A DNA stretch of 64,000 nt from Vibrio nereis NBRC 15637 (GTDB taxonomy: Bacteria; Pseudomonadota; Gammaproteobacteria; Enterobacterales; Vibrionaceae): contig NZ_BCUD01000003.1 of the NCBI RefSeq assembly GCF_001591105.1, forward strand, positions 62,001 through 126,000. The letters run 5' to 3'. The notes below the pieces were generated by a model that searched no databases, had not been told where the DNA came from, and saw only the letters and a list, made by a program, of their open reading frames with translations. Every line of letters begins with the position of its first letter. Position 1 is the first letter of the stretch. Made by a program: the position numbers and the translations under genes. Shown here one piece after another: positions 49,737 through 58,175 of this stretch.

Positions 49737-49775
49737 GATCGCAATGATATTCATTCTCGCACTTTAGGGGTTAGC

Positions 49776-50720
49776 ATGCAGTTACATGAGCTGGTGAACA
49801 CAATCGGTCAGGACCTTCAACGTCGCTACGGTGAAAAAGTACACAAGCTAACCTTACATGGCGGATTTAGCTGCCCTAACCGTGATGGAACTATCGGGCG
49901 AGGGGGATGCACATTTTGCAATGTTGCCTCATTTGCTGACGAAGAAGCGCAGATCAAAAGCATTCATGAGCAGTTGAAAGATCGTGCTGGAGAAATCCAT
50001 CGAGCAAAGCGTTATCTAGCGTATTTTCAGGCATACACGAGTACTTATGCGGAAGTACAGGTCCTGAAAAATATGTATGAAGAGGCGTTAAAAGCGGCCG
50101 ATATTGTTGGTTTATGCGTTGGAACACGCCCAGATTGTGTGCCTGATTCAGTCTTAGATTTACTTTCTGAGTATGTGAATAAGGGGTATGAGATTTGGCT
50201 AGAGTTGGGTCTACAAACCGCAAATAATCAGACGCTGAAGCGTATTAATCGTGGCCATGATTTTGAGTGCTATGCTGAAATTACCAAGAAAGCCCGAGCT
50301 CTGGGGATCAAAGTTTGTACGCATTTGATCGTAGGATTACCAAAAGAAAGCCGCAATGATAACGTGGAAACAATGCATAAAGTGCTTGCTGTGGGGACCG
50401 ACGGAATCAAGCTGCATGGGCTGCACATCGTTGAAGGCAGCACGATGGCCAAAGCGTGGAAAGCGGGTCGGTTAGAAGCGCCAACTTTGGATGACTATGT
50501 CACAATAGCCAGTGAGCTTATTCGTATGACTCCACCGGAAGTGGTTTATCACCGAGTTTCTTCAGCGGCGAGAAGGCCCACTTTGCTGGCTCCTCTGTGG
50601 TGTGAAAACCGCTGGTTAGCGATGACAGAGATCGGAAAGTCACTTAACCTAGAAGGTGCGCAAGGCTCGCTCTCAGGCAAACCGTTTGTATATAAAAAGC
50701 CAGTGCTCAAAGCGCGTTGA
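49776..50720 (+). CDS. yhcC: YhcC-type radical SAM protein (TIGR01212 group)
   Basis: A 314-residue radical SAM enzyme. The group's extended cysteine pattern is present: GGFSCPNRDGTIGRGGCTFC (about residues 29-48). LVIGLPKESRNDNVETMH and YHRVSSAARRPTLLAPLWC are also group-typical. Its reaction is not securely known; a role in tRNA or small-molecule modification is only a suggestion from related enzymes. It lies next to arcB and gltB, the same neighbourhood as in E. coli. ATG 49776 follows TAGGGG. Confidence 0.9.
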   Translation: MQLHELVNTIGQDLQRRYGEKVHKLTLHGGFSCPNRDGTIGRGGCTFCNVASFADEEAQIKSIHEQLKDRAGEIHRAKRYLAYFQAYTSTYAEVQVLKNMYEEALKAADIVGLCVGTRPDCVPDSVLDLLSEYVNKGYEIWLELGLQTANNQTLKRINRGHDFECYAEITKKARALGIKVCTHLIVGLPKESRNDNVETMHKVLAVGTDGIKLHGLHIVEGSTMAKAWKAGRLEAPTLDDYVTIASELIRMTPPEVVYHRVSSAARRPTLLAPLWCENRWLAMTEIGKSLNLEGAQGSLSGKPFVYKKPVLKAR

Positions 50721-51065
50721 TAAAGACTGCATCTTCTGCGTTTAACAGGTTACATATTCAACAATCATCAGGCCATTGTTATCGTCAAATATATACATAT
50801 CACACATCCAACAATTACCATTCTAATGGCATAGGATTCTTTTAGCCGTGGGTAGATAAAACGGGTAACATTGGCCTGTATCTGTGTAAGTAGTTGTACA
50901 ATCTAACCCGCTAGCGTTGCTAAGCTGAGACTATGTACTGCCTTCTTATGTATTTTATGTGAGTACAGCTTAAATTCTCTTTACTGACTTTGGCTTAGCA
51001 GAACACCATTTCAGTCATTACTTCTTCAGATCGCTACATTCTTTTGTTATCGCACGGAGCGCTTC
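50721..51065. promoter_or_regulatory. arcB upstream region with alternative hairpins
   Basis: A 345-base gap without an ORF. TAAGCTG...GTACT (50921-50939) can pair with AGTACAGCTTA (50962-50972), leaving a 7-base bulge. The overlapping TGCTAAGC (50918-50925) can instead pair with GCTTAGCA (50993-51000). The two folds exclude each other. No clear promoter was identified, and no FNR consensus site is present. Confidence 0.45.
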
Positions 51066-53408
51066 ATGAAGCCGATCAAAAATCTTGCCCAATATTATGT
51101 CGACCTCCTAGTTAAACTGGGTATTTTACGTTTCTCCATTTTACTTGCATTAGCTTTGGTTGCACTTGCTGTTGTCGTTCAGGTCGGCGTGACATTGGTG
51201 TTGACCGGGCATGTTGATGATATTGATATTGTCCGTTCGGTTTTCTTTGGTCTGTTGATCACTCCTTGGGCGGTTTATTTCTTGTCTGTAGTGGTCGATC
51301 AGCTTGAAGAATCTCGCCAGCGTTTAACCAAGTTGGTGTCTAAGCTCAAAGATATGCGTTCGCGAGATCAGGAACTAAATCAACAACTGCAAAAAAATAT
51401 TATCAAGCTGAATCAAGAGATTGAAGAGCGTATTAAGGCGGAATCCGCTAGAGAAGAAGCGATGAAAGACCTTGAGAATGAGGTGTATCAGCGTGAACGT
51501 ACTCAAGTGGAATTGGCCGAAAGAACGGCGCTACTTCGCTCCTTCATTGATGCTTCGCCGGACTTGATTTACTACCGCAACGCCGAGGGGGTGTTTTCTG
51601 GCTGTAACCGCGCAATGGAAGAGCTGACCGGTAAAAACGAAAATCAGCTGGTGGGGTTAACTCCTTGGGATGTTTACAGCAAAGAAGTGGCTCAGCAAAT
51701 TGTTGATACCGACCAAAAAGTATTTGCAGACAACCAAACCCTGACTTACGAGCAGTGGCTTGAGTACCCAGACGGACGTCGAAATTACTTTGAACTGCGC
51801 AAAGTACCTTTCTACAGTAAAGATGGTCGCCACCTTGGCTTAGTTGGCTTCGGTCGTGATATTACTGAGCGTAAACGCCATGAAGAATCACTCGAAAAAG
51901 CCAGTCGCGATAAAACGACCTTTATTTCTACCATTAGCCATGAGCTACGAACCCCACTTAATGGCATTGTGGGCTTAAGCCGAATGTTGCTGGATACGCC
52001 GCTCAGTGAAGAACAGCGCCACCATATGCAGACCATTAACGTCAGTGCGATCACGCTTGGCAACATCTTTAATGACATCATCGATATGGATAAATTTGAC
52101 CGCCGTAAACTGGAGTTGTACCCATCGGTACTGAACTTCGAGCAATTCGTCGGTGAGGTAGAAAGTATTGCGGCTCTGATGGCATCACAAAAAGGCCTGC
52201 GCTTTGATCTGGAGCGATTAAGTGATTTGCCTTCAGCGATAGAAGTTGACGCGACGCGCCTGCGTCAAGTGCTGTGGAATTTGATCAGCAATGCGATGAA
52301 GTTTACTAAGGAAGGCGGTGTGGTCATGTCTGTCAGTGCGGATGTGGAAGATGCGCTTGCGAACATTACCATCGAAGTGGAAGACAGTGGTATCGGCATT
52401 CCCGAGTCAGAATTAGATAAAATCTTTGCTATGTACTACCAAGTGAAATCGGGCAAAGACAACCTTCACGCGGTCGGTACAGGCATCGGGCTTTCCGTAT
52501 CAAAACAACTGATCAATATGATGGATGGAGACATTACCGTTGCCAGTGAGGAAGGTTTTGGTAGCACGTTTACCGTCACGATTCGAGTGCCTTTAGCGGA
52601 GGCTGAAGAATCACAGCAAGTGGAACCTCAGCAGCAACCTGAGCTTAATATTTTTATGGTAGAAGATATTGAGCTCAACATCACCGTTGCACGCTCTTTG
52701 CTGGAAAGTATGGGGCATGAAGTGTCGGTGGCGATGACAGGTGAAGAAGCGATCGAAATGTTCGACCCAGAACTGTATGACTTGGTGTTCCTAGATATCC
52801 AACTGCCGGATATGACAGGCTTTGATGTCGCGGAGTTCTTCAGAAAAACTTACAGAGATTTGCCTCCTTTGGTGGCATTAACGGCAAATGTACTCAAAAA
52901 TAAAACAGAGTATTTAGAGAAAGGCATGGATGACGCGATCAGCAAACCATTGTCAGTGACTGACGTGCAGAATGTTATTGCTAAATTTGCCCAAGGGGGG
53001 GCGAGCCTGCCTGTTCAACCTGTGGAGAAAGAGGTTGAAACAACTGACAGTAATGACAGCTACGCGCATTTACTGGATCTAGACATGCTTGAGTCGTATG
53101 TCGATATTGTTGGACCTCAGCCCGTATTAGACAGCATCCAAATGTTTGAAGAGATGATGCCGGAATATATCAATGTGTTGGATTCCAACATGGTAGCGAA
53201 GCACCAAGAGGGCATTGTTTCAGAAGCGCATAAAATCAAAGGTGCAGCGGGTTCTGTTGGGCTTAAACACATCCAGAGTGTGGCTCAAAAAGCGCAATCA
53301 CCAGATTTACCCGCATGGTGGGAAAATATCGATGACTGGGTCGAAGAGATGAGAAACGAATATCAGCATGATATTAAAGTATTGAAAGAGTGGTTAGCTC
53401 AAAGGTAG
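51066..53408 (+). CDS. arcB: Hybrid sensor histidine kinase ArcB
   Basis: A 780-residue tripartite sensor kinase that senses quinone redox state and phosphorylates ArcA. Two transmembrane helices (about 22-46 and 58-77), coiled linker (about 78-155) and PAS domain (about 155-275). HisKA has His292 (ISHELRTPLNG), followed by the HATPase domain (about 395-520). Receiver domain with Asp577 (LVFLDIQLPDM). HPt domain with His722 (EAHKIKGAAGSVG). All three phosphorelay residues are present. The length matches E. coli ArcB (778). A lipoprotein gene begins 4 bases after the stop. Confidence 0.97.
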   Translation: MKPIKNLAQYYVDLLVKLGILRFSILLALALVALAVVVQVGVTLVLTGHVDDIDIVRSVFFGLLITPWAVYFLSVVVDQLEESRQRLTKLVSKLKDMRSRDQELNQQLQKNIIKLNQEIEERIKAESAREEAMKDLENEVYQRERTQVELAERTALLRSFIDASPDLIYYRNAEGVFSGCNRAMEELTGKNENQLVGLTPWDVYSKEVAQQIVDTDQKVFADNQTLTYEQWLEYPDGRRNYFELRKVPFYSKDGRHLGLVGFGRDITERKRHEESLEKASRDKTTFISTISHELRTPLNGIVGLSRMLLDTPLSEEQRHHMQTINVSAITLGNIFNDIIDMDKFDRRKLELYPSVLNFEQFVGEVESIAALMASQKGLRFDLERLSDLPSAIEVDATRLRQVLWNLISNAMKFTKEGGVVMSVSADVEDALANITIEVEDSGIGIPESELDKIFAMYYQVKSGKDNLHAVGTGIGLSVSKQLINMMDGDITVASEEGFGSTFTVTIRVPLAEAEESQQVEPQQQPELNIFMVEDIELNITVARSLLESMGHEVSVAMTGEEAIEMFDPELYDLVFLDIQLPDMTGFDVAEFFRKTYRDLPPLVALTANVLKNKTEYLEKGMDDAISKPLSVTDVQNVIAKFAQGGASLPVQPVEKEVETTDSNDSYAHLLDLDMLESYVDIVGPQPVLDSIQMFEEMMPEYINVLDSNMVAKHQEGIVSEAHKIKGAAGSVGLKHIQSVAQKAQSPDLPAWWENIDDWVEEMRNEYQHDIKVLKEWLAQR

Positions 53409-53412
53409 CGCG

Positions 53413-53859
53413 ATGAATAAATGTGTGTTGTTAGGGTTAGCGGTCTTTGGCCTCAGTGCTTGTTCTAGTGATATGGTCACTGAAAAAGCTTCCCATCGAA
53501 TGGTGATAGAGCAGGCGCAAGTCGCACTCAATAGCCACCTTTGGATCAATATGATGCCCACAATCGGTGAAGTGCAAGACCGAGCCTTACATGGGTCATT
53601 GTATTTGGAATCGGAACAAATATTACCAGTGGATATGGACGTCAAGCGTGTAATGATTCGACAAGGAGAGATGGATTGGACTATAGACGGTGAGCTACTT
53701 GAACTGCGTAACCATAACCAGAATAAGTGGGAAGTGGCATTTATATGGCAGTTTGAAATCAATCCAGACTACCCGGTTGATGTTTTCCTTGAGATAGAAT
53801 CCAGTACACAAACTGCCACGCTCGCTGAGCGGGACGTGAAAGTACAGTTTGTCTATTAA
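53413..53859 (+). CDS. Uncharacterised lipoprotein coupled to arcB
   Basis: A 148-residue predicted lipoprotein: signal MNKCVLLGLAVFGLSACSS with lipobox LSAC (Cys17). The mature part is beta-rich (GEMDWTIDGELLELRNH, WEVAFIWQFEINPDYPVDVFLEIESS) and I do not recognise it. Residues after Cys are SSD, so outer-membrane or inner-membrane retention cannot be settled (Asp is not at +2). It starts 4 bases after the arcB stop, its ribosome site lying inside arcB, so it is almost certainly co-translated with arcB. A role in ArcB signalling is a guess. Confidence 0.82.
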   Translation: MNKCVLLGLAVFGLSACSSDMVTEKASHRMVIEQAQVALNSHLWINMMPTIGEVQDRALHGSLYLESEQILPVDMDVKRVMIRQGEMDWTIDGELLELRNHNQNKWEVAFIWQFEINPDYPVDVFLEIESSTQTATLAERDVKVQFVY

Positions 53860-53880
53860 GCCGCTGATCCATTGAAATAA

Positions 53881-53906
53881 AAAGGCTTGCCAATCGGCAA
53901 GCCTTT
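53881..53906. terminator. Bidirectional terminator between the arcB operon and tolC
   Basis: AAAGGCTTGCC (53881-53891), loop AATC, GGCAAGCCTTT (53896-53906). A/T runs lie on both sides, and the hairpin serves the converging lipoprotein and tolC genes. Confidence 0.88.
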
Positions 53907-53935
53907 CTTTTATCTATTTTACTTAACCTATAAGG

Positions 53936-55240
53936 TTATTTCGCAGCTTTTAAACCAGCGTTGATATCTAGAATATCTTGCTCGCTTAACGTACCCACGG
54001 CTTGACGCAGTTGTAGAACGCTTAGGATGTAGTCATAGCGTGCGTTTGAGAGATTCTTATTGGCATCGTATAGACGACGAGTTGAGTCTAATACATCCAC
54101 AATTGTACGAGTACCAACATCAAAGCCTGCTTCGGTTGCTTCCAATGCTGAGCGCGCAGAGACTACTGTTTGCTCATAAGCACGCAGAGCGCCAATCGAT
54201 GCGCTGATGTTGTTATTGAAGGCACGAACATCTTTAACCACATTACGATAAGCCGCTTCTAGGTTCTGGCTTGCTGCTACGTAACTGTACTCGGCTTGTT
54301 TGGTTTGTGACGTAATGTTGCCGCCAGTGTACAAAGGTACCGCTAGGTTTAGGCCAACGCTAAAGTCAGACGCATCATATGGGCTGCTGTTGTCATTGCT
54401 TTCGTCTGTATAGTTGTAACCGCCATCCAAAGTCAGTGATGGCAGGTGGCCTGAACTTGCTAGGGAAATTTGATCTTTTGCTACGTCTTGCGCAATGCGT
54501 GCAGACAGTAGGTTAAGGTTTTTTTCCTGAGCATCTCCAATTAGTTGCTCTACCGGTGTTTTCGGTTTGCTAGCAGCGAAGCGTCGAGTATCTAACACAT
54601 CAAGATTAGAGTGCTGTTGACCCGTAATCTCACGCAGGCCTTCGTAACTATTATTTAGTTCGTTACGCGCTAGGACTTCGTCTGCCAATACTGAATCGTA
54701 TTGCGCTTGTGCGTCATGTACGTCAGTGATTGCGGATAACCCAACTTCAAAACGTTGTTTGGTTTGTTCCAGTTGGCGAGCAACCGCGGCTTTTTCCGCA
54801 CGAACAAACACTAGGTTGTCTTTCGCGCGAAGGACTTCAAAGTAAGCTTGAGATACGCGTAAGATCAATGATTGTTGAGCAGCGGCATAAGCGGCATCTT
54901 GCTGACGAGCACTCTTTTCTGAAATATCAAGTGTGACCCAGCTTGAACGTTTGTACAGTTCTTGTGAGAAGTTAACCCCAGCGGTGAACTTGTCGCTGTC
55001 TCTTGGATCAATATCGCTACGGTTTAGGCTGTAACCTGCGTTTAATGAAATTTGAGGCAGCAAAGTAGCTCGGCTCGAGTTGACTGCTTCGAAGGCTGCA
55101 TCACGTTGCGCGGCAGCACTTAAAAGCGTCGGGTCATTTTCTTTCGCTTGATTGTAAATGTCTGCCAGAGTATCCGCATAAGCTGCGCTGCTCATGCTAC
55201 CTAGTGCAGCACTAATAAATAGTGGAAGCAGTTTCTTCAT
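53936..55240 (-). CDS. tolC: Outer-membrane channel protein TolC
   Basis: A 434-residue trimeric channel tunnel used by RND and ABC exporters and type I secretion. Signal peptide MKKLLPLFISAALGSMSSAAYA. The two outer-membrane-efflux repeats (about residues 25-215 and 235-425) each carry long coiled-coil hairpins (YFEVLRAKDNLVFVRAEKAAVARQLEQT). There is no long C-terminal extension, unlike E. coli (493 with signal). ATG 55240 gives the signal peptide directly; an upstream in-frame start would bury it. Transcribed divergently from nudF, as in E. coli. Confidence 0.96.
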   Translation of the reverse strand: MKKLLPLFISAALGSMSSAAYADTLADIYNQAKENDPTLLSAAAQRDAAFEAVNSSRATLLPQISLNAGYSLNRSDIDPRDSDKFTAGVNFSQELYKRSSWVTLDISEKSARQQDAAYAAAQQSLILRVSQAYFEVLRAKDNLVFVRAEKAAVARQLEQTKQRFEVGLSAITDVHDAQAQYDSVLADEVLARNELNNSYEGLREITGQQHSNLDVLDTRRFAASKPKTPVEQLIGDAQEKNLNLLSARIAQDVAKDQISLASSGHLPSLTLDGGYNYTDESNDNSSPYDASDFSVGLNLAVPLYTGGNITSQTKQAEYSYVAASQNLEAAYRNVVKDVRAFNNNISASIGALRAYEQTVVSARSALEATEAGFDVGTRTIVDVLDSTRRLYDANKNLSNARYDYILSVLQLRQAVGTLSEQDILDINAGLKAAK

Positions 55241-55472
55241 GGGTTCTTTTCCTGCCAATATATGAAAACGGTGACTGTTCACGAGTTTAACTCAAAGTGA
55301 TGTTAATTCATGCAAAACTTTGCAAATTTTTACACTTAACTGACCGGTTGTGCAATAAAATAATCTGTTTATTTAACTCAGAATATAAAAATTATATAAA
55401 AAGTTGAGCCATGTCCTTGGAAGTAAAGGTTCTGTCTGAGTAAACTATATGATTCATTCAGTGAGGTGCCAA

Positions 55473-56102
55473 ATGCAACTATCTGACAAAAGAGACAGCG
55501 AGTTTACCCCTCAGGATGTAGAAATTGTCTCGAAAGAAACATTATTTAAGGGTTTTTTCCGCATGGTGAAATACCGTTTCAAACACAGGTTGTTTGAAGG
55601 CGGTTGGAGCCAACCCATTGATCGAGAGATGTTTGACCGTGGCCATGCAGCGGCTCTACTGCCTTATGACCCGGTGACAGACCAGGTTGTGATTGTTGAG
55701 CAAATCCGTGTCGGGGCGCTTGAACATGCCCACCCTTGGCAGCTGGAAATTGTGGCCGGTATTATCGATGAAGGGGAGTCAGCAGAAGACGTCGTACGTC
55801 GTGAAGCCGTCGAAGAAGCGGGAATAAATGTAGCCGATCTTGAAAAAGTGACATCCTACTATCCGTCTTCGGGTGGTTGCTCGGAAAAACTCGATGTTTT
55901 TGTTGGTAAGGTAGATGCTTCCACCGCACATGGTGTTCATGGTTTAGACTATGAAGGTGAAGATATCCGGGTTCATGTCGTGAGCCGCGAACAAGCTTAC
56001 CAATGGGTTGTCGACGGTACATTTGAAAACGGTGCTTCGATCATTGCTCTACAATGGTTGGAGTTAAACCACCAACGTTTAAGAAGCGAATGGCAAAAGT
56101 AG
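55473..56102 (+). CDS. nudF: ADP-ribose pyrophosphatase NudF
   Basis: A 209-residue Nudix hydrolase, the same length as E. coli NudF, splitting ADP-ribose to AMP and ribose 5-phosphate. The Nudix box GIIDEGESAEDVVRREAVEEAGI (about residues 96-118) is complete, and the proline and glycine patches after it (YYPSSGGCSEKLDVF) fit ADP-ribose pyrophosphatases. ATG 55473 is preferred over 55449, with GTGAGGTG upstream. First gene of nudF-yqiB-cpdA-yqiA-parE. Confidence 0.95.
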   Translation: MQLSDKRDSEFTPQDVEIVSKETLFKGFFRMVKYRFKHRLFEGGWSQPIDREMFDRGHAAALLPYDPVTDQVVIVEQIRVGALEHAHPWQLEIVAGIIDEGESAEDVVRREAVEEAGINVADLEKVTSYYPSSGGCSEKLDVFVGKVDASTAHGVHGLDYEGEDIRVHVVSREQAYQWVVDGTFENGASIIALQWLELNHQRLRSEWQK

Positions 56103-56530
56103 CAGAAAAAAAGCCGTATCATGTTGATTTAGCAGACTTGATGCGCACGTATGAAACGAACTATGCAAAACTGAACGCTCTCATTCCAGGTAATGCGAGC
56201 GTCGGTGATGTTCGCTGCTACCAAGCCGCTAGTATGACGTATCAAATTCAAGTGGGCGAAGTCACAAAGTACACAACTTTGGTCGATATCTGTCAAAGTG
56301 ATGATATTCCGGTGTTTCCATTGCCCAGAATGTCTGTCAGGCTCTACCACGATGCTCGCGTTGCAGAAGTTTGTGCATGTGATCATTTAAAACGCGTCGA
56401 TGCACGCTACGATTACCCAAATGACAAAATGGTTCAACAAGACGAAAAAGTACAACTGAACCGTTTTTTGGGCGATTGGTTAACTTTTTGTCTACGGCAC
56501 GGTATTAGCCGGACACCGATCAATATTTAG
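56090..56530 (+). CDS. yqiB: DUF1249 family protein (YqiB)
   Basis: A 146-residue soluble protein of the DUF1249 family, recognised by DLMRTYETNYAKLNAL and MSVRLYHDARVAEVCAC...RYDYPN with a QDEKVQLNRFLGDWLTFCL ending. Function unknown. The ATG at 56090 lies 13 bases inside nudF, so translation is coupled; a longer reading from 56054 is unlikely. The same nudF-yqiB-cpdA order occurs in E. coli. Confidence 0.88.
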   Translation: MAKVAEKKPYHVDLADLMRTYETNYAKLNALIPGNASVGDVRCYQAASMTYQIQVGEVTKYTTLVDICQSDDIPVFPLPRMSVRLYHDARVAEVCACDHLKRVDARYDYPNDKMVQQDEKVQLNRFLGDWLTFCLRHGISRTPINI

Positions 56531-56540
56531 GTTTGTAATT

Positions 56541-57359
56541 TTGAAAGTAACTTCCAGCTCATCAGATGGCAGTATAAAGCTGCTCCAAATTACAGATACT
56601 CATCTGTTTGAAGCAACAGATGGCAGCTTGTTGAGTGTAAATACATGCGATAGCTTTCAAGCTGTTGTTGATGCGATCATAAAACAAGCATGCTCATATG
56701 ATGCTGTCTTAGCAACTGGTGACATTTCACAAGATCATAGTGAAGTGTCTTATCAGCGCTTTGAGAAAGGTATCATTCCACTGCAAAAGCCTTGCTTTTG
56801 GCTTCCTGGTAACCATGATTATAAGCCGAATATGTCGTCGGTAATGCCTTCACAGCAAATCCAACAAGTAGAACACGCTTTGTTGGGTGAACACTGGCAG
56901 ATGATCATGCTAGACTCCCAAGTTGTGGGTGTCCCTCACGGACGATTAAGTGATCAGCAACTCGCTTTGTTGGAAGAAAAGTTAGCTGAGAATGCTGAGC
57001 GTCACACGCTAATACTGTTGCACCACCATCCTATTTTGGTCGGCAGCGCATGGTTGGATCAGCATACTCTGAAAGACTCGCATGACTTTTGGCAAGTGGT
57101 TGATAAATACGACAACGTTAATGCTGTGTTATGCGGGCATGTTCACCAAGATATGAACGTGACTCGTCACAAAGTGCGTGTAATGGCAACGCCGTCCACG
57201 TGCATTCAGTTCAAACCGGACTCAGATGATTTTGCTCTGGATACACTTGCTCCAGGCTGGCGTGAGTTAGAGCTCAAAGCAGATGGCAGTTTGAATACGA
57301 CCGTTAAGCGTTTACCTCAGGGAAGTTTTCAGCCAGACTTCAATTCCGCGGGCTACTAA
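56541..57359 (+). CDS. cpdA: 3',5'-cyclic-AMP phosphodiesterase CpdA
   Basis: A 272-residue class III phosphodiesterase hydrolysing cAMP. The metallophosphoesterase motifs are in order: LLQITDTHLF (about 13), ATGDISQD (about 60), LPGNHDYKP (about 88), LLHHHPI (about 157) and VLCGHVHQDMN (about 197). All metal ligands are present. The start at 56541 (TTG, reading MKVTSSSSDGS) follows yqiB by 10 bases. Expected to damp cAMP-CRP signalling. Co-transcribed with yqiA. Confidence 0.94.
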   Translation: MKVTSSSSDGSIKLLQITDTHLFEATDGSLLSVNTCDSFQAVVDAIIKQACSYDAVLATGDISQDHSEVSYQRFEKGIIPLQKPCFWLPGNHDYKPNMSSVMPSQQIQQVEHALLGEHWQMIMLDSQVVGVPHGRLSDQQLALLEEKLAENAERHTLILLHHHPILVGSAWLDQHTLKDSHDFWQVVDKYDNVNAVLCGHVHQDMNVTRHKVRVMATPSTCIQFKPDSDDFALDTLAPGWRELELKADGSLNTTVKRLPQGSFQPDFNSAGY

Positions 57360-57386
57360 ACGGCAACTGGTATTACTAGGATTACT

Positions 57387-57968
57387 ATGAAACCATCACT
57401 ACTTCTTTATATTCATGGCTTTAACAGTTCACCACTGTCACATAAAGCAAATGTGATGAGGGAGTATTGTGAACAGTATAGACCTGACATTAAAGTCGTG
57501 GTGCCAAAGCTTCCTTGTTTTCCTCAACTCGCTGCCCAGCATTTGGCTGAGATAGTTGAACAATATAAGCAAGATTACAAAATCGGCTTAGTGGGTAGCT
57601 CTTTAGGCGGTTACATGTCACTGTGGTTAAATCATCAATTTGGTTTTAAAGCCGTAGTGGTTAACCCAGCAGTGAAACCTTATGAACTACTCGTTGATTA
57701 TCTTGGCGAGCAGGTGAACCCATACACAGATGAAACTTATCTTCTAGAGCATAAGCATATCGATGAGCTTATTGCGCTAGATACTTCTGAAATAAAGCAA
57801 CCAATCGACTTTTGGTTATTGCAACAAGAAGACGACGAAGTACTCGATTATCGTCAAGCGGTAGAAAAATTCTCAGGCTCAAAGCAGACTGTTGAGAAAG
57901 GCGGTGACCACAGCTTTATTGAATTTGAACGATATCCATCGCAAATTATCGAATTCCTCGAACTCTAA
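57387..57968 (+). CDS. yqiA: YqiA esterase (alpha/beta hydrolase)
   Basis: A 193-residue alpha/beta hydrolase. It opens with LLLYIHGFNSSPLSHKA (oxyanion region), the nucleophile elbow is GSSLGGYMS (Ser about residue 73), and the C-terminal catalytic His lies in KGGDHSFIEF. E. coli YqiA is a short-chain acyl esterase. It lies 27 bases after cpdA and ahead of parE, as in E. coli. Confidence 0.92.
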   Translation: MKPSLLLYIHGFNSSPLSHKANVMREYCEQYRPDIKVVVPKLPCFPQLAAQHLAEIVEQYKQDYKIGLVGSSLGGYMSLWLNHQFGFKAVVVNPAVKPYELLVDYLGEQVNPYTDETYLLEHKHIDELIALDTSEIKQPIDFWLLQQEDDEVLDYRQAVEKFSGSKQTVEKGGDHSFIEFERYPSQIIEFLEL

Positions 57969-58175
57969 TCTTCGTTGAGGGAAAAGTCATAAATTTGCGG
58001 GTTACTTGCGTAACTCGCTTGACATCATTATGTCTCTTCCAGACTATGTTCCACTTAAACTTGAGCGGCTTTATCCGGTCATAAATTGATCGTTTCTGGC
58101 ACTTGTAAATTATTAGTGAGCTTCATTAATAGCTGGTCAAGTACTCTTTTTATTCTTTATAACGATATCCGTATT

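Larger units (their letters stand above)
49245..49775. promoter_or_regulatory. Divergent region between gltB (Bacillus-type) and yhcC
   Basis: A 531-base gap without a credible gene. Near gltB: repeats of GTGAT/ATCAC (49401-49436, including ATCACT-ATGC-AGTGAT). Middle: (T)GATTAA/GTTTAAC elements (49594-49620). Near yhcC: perfect dyad ATTGTAAT-TTT-ATTACAAT (49718-49736) and a Fur-box-like stretch (49740-49758). Promoters for both genes must lie here. Confidence 0.6.

Noticed and set aside
58086..58175. 30-residue N-terminal extension of ParE from an upstream in-frame ATG
   Set aside because: Hydrophobic and unlike any ParE; MTEQYNAKDL at 58176 matches the family start and usual length.
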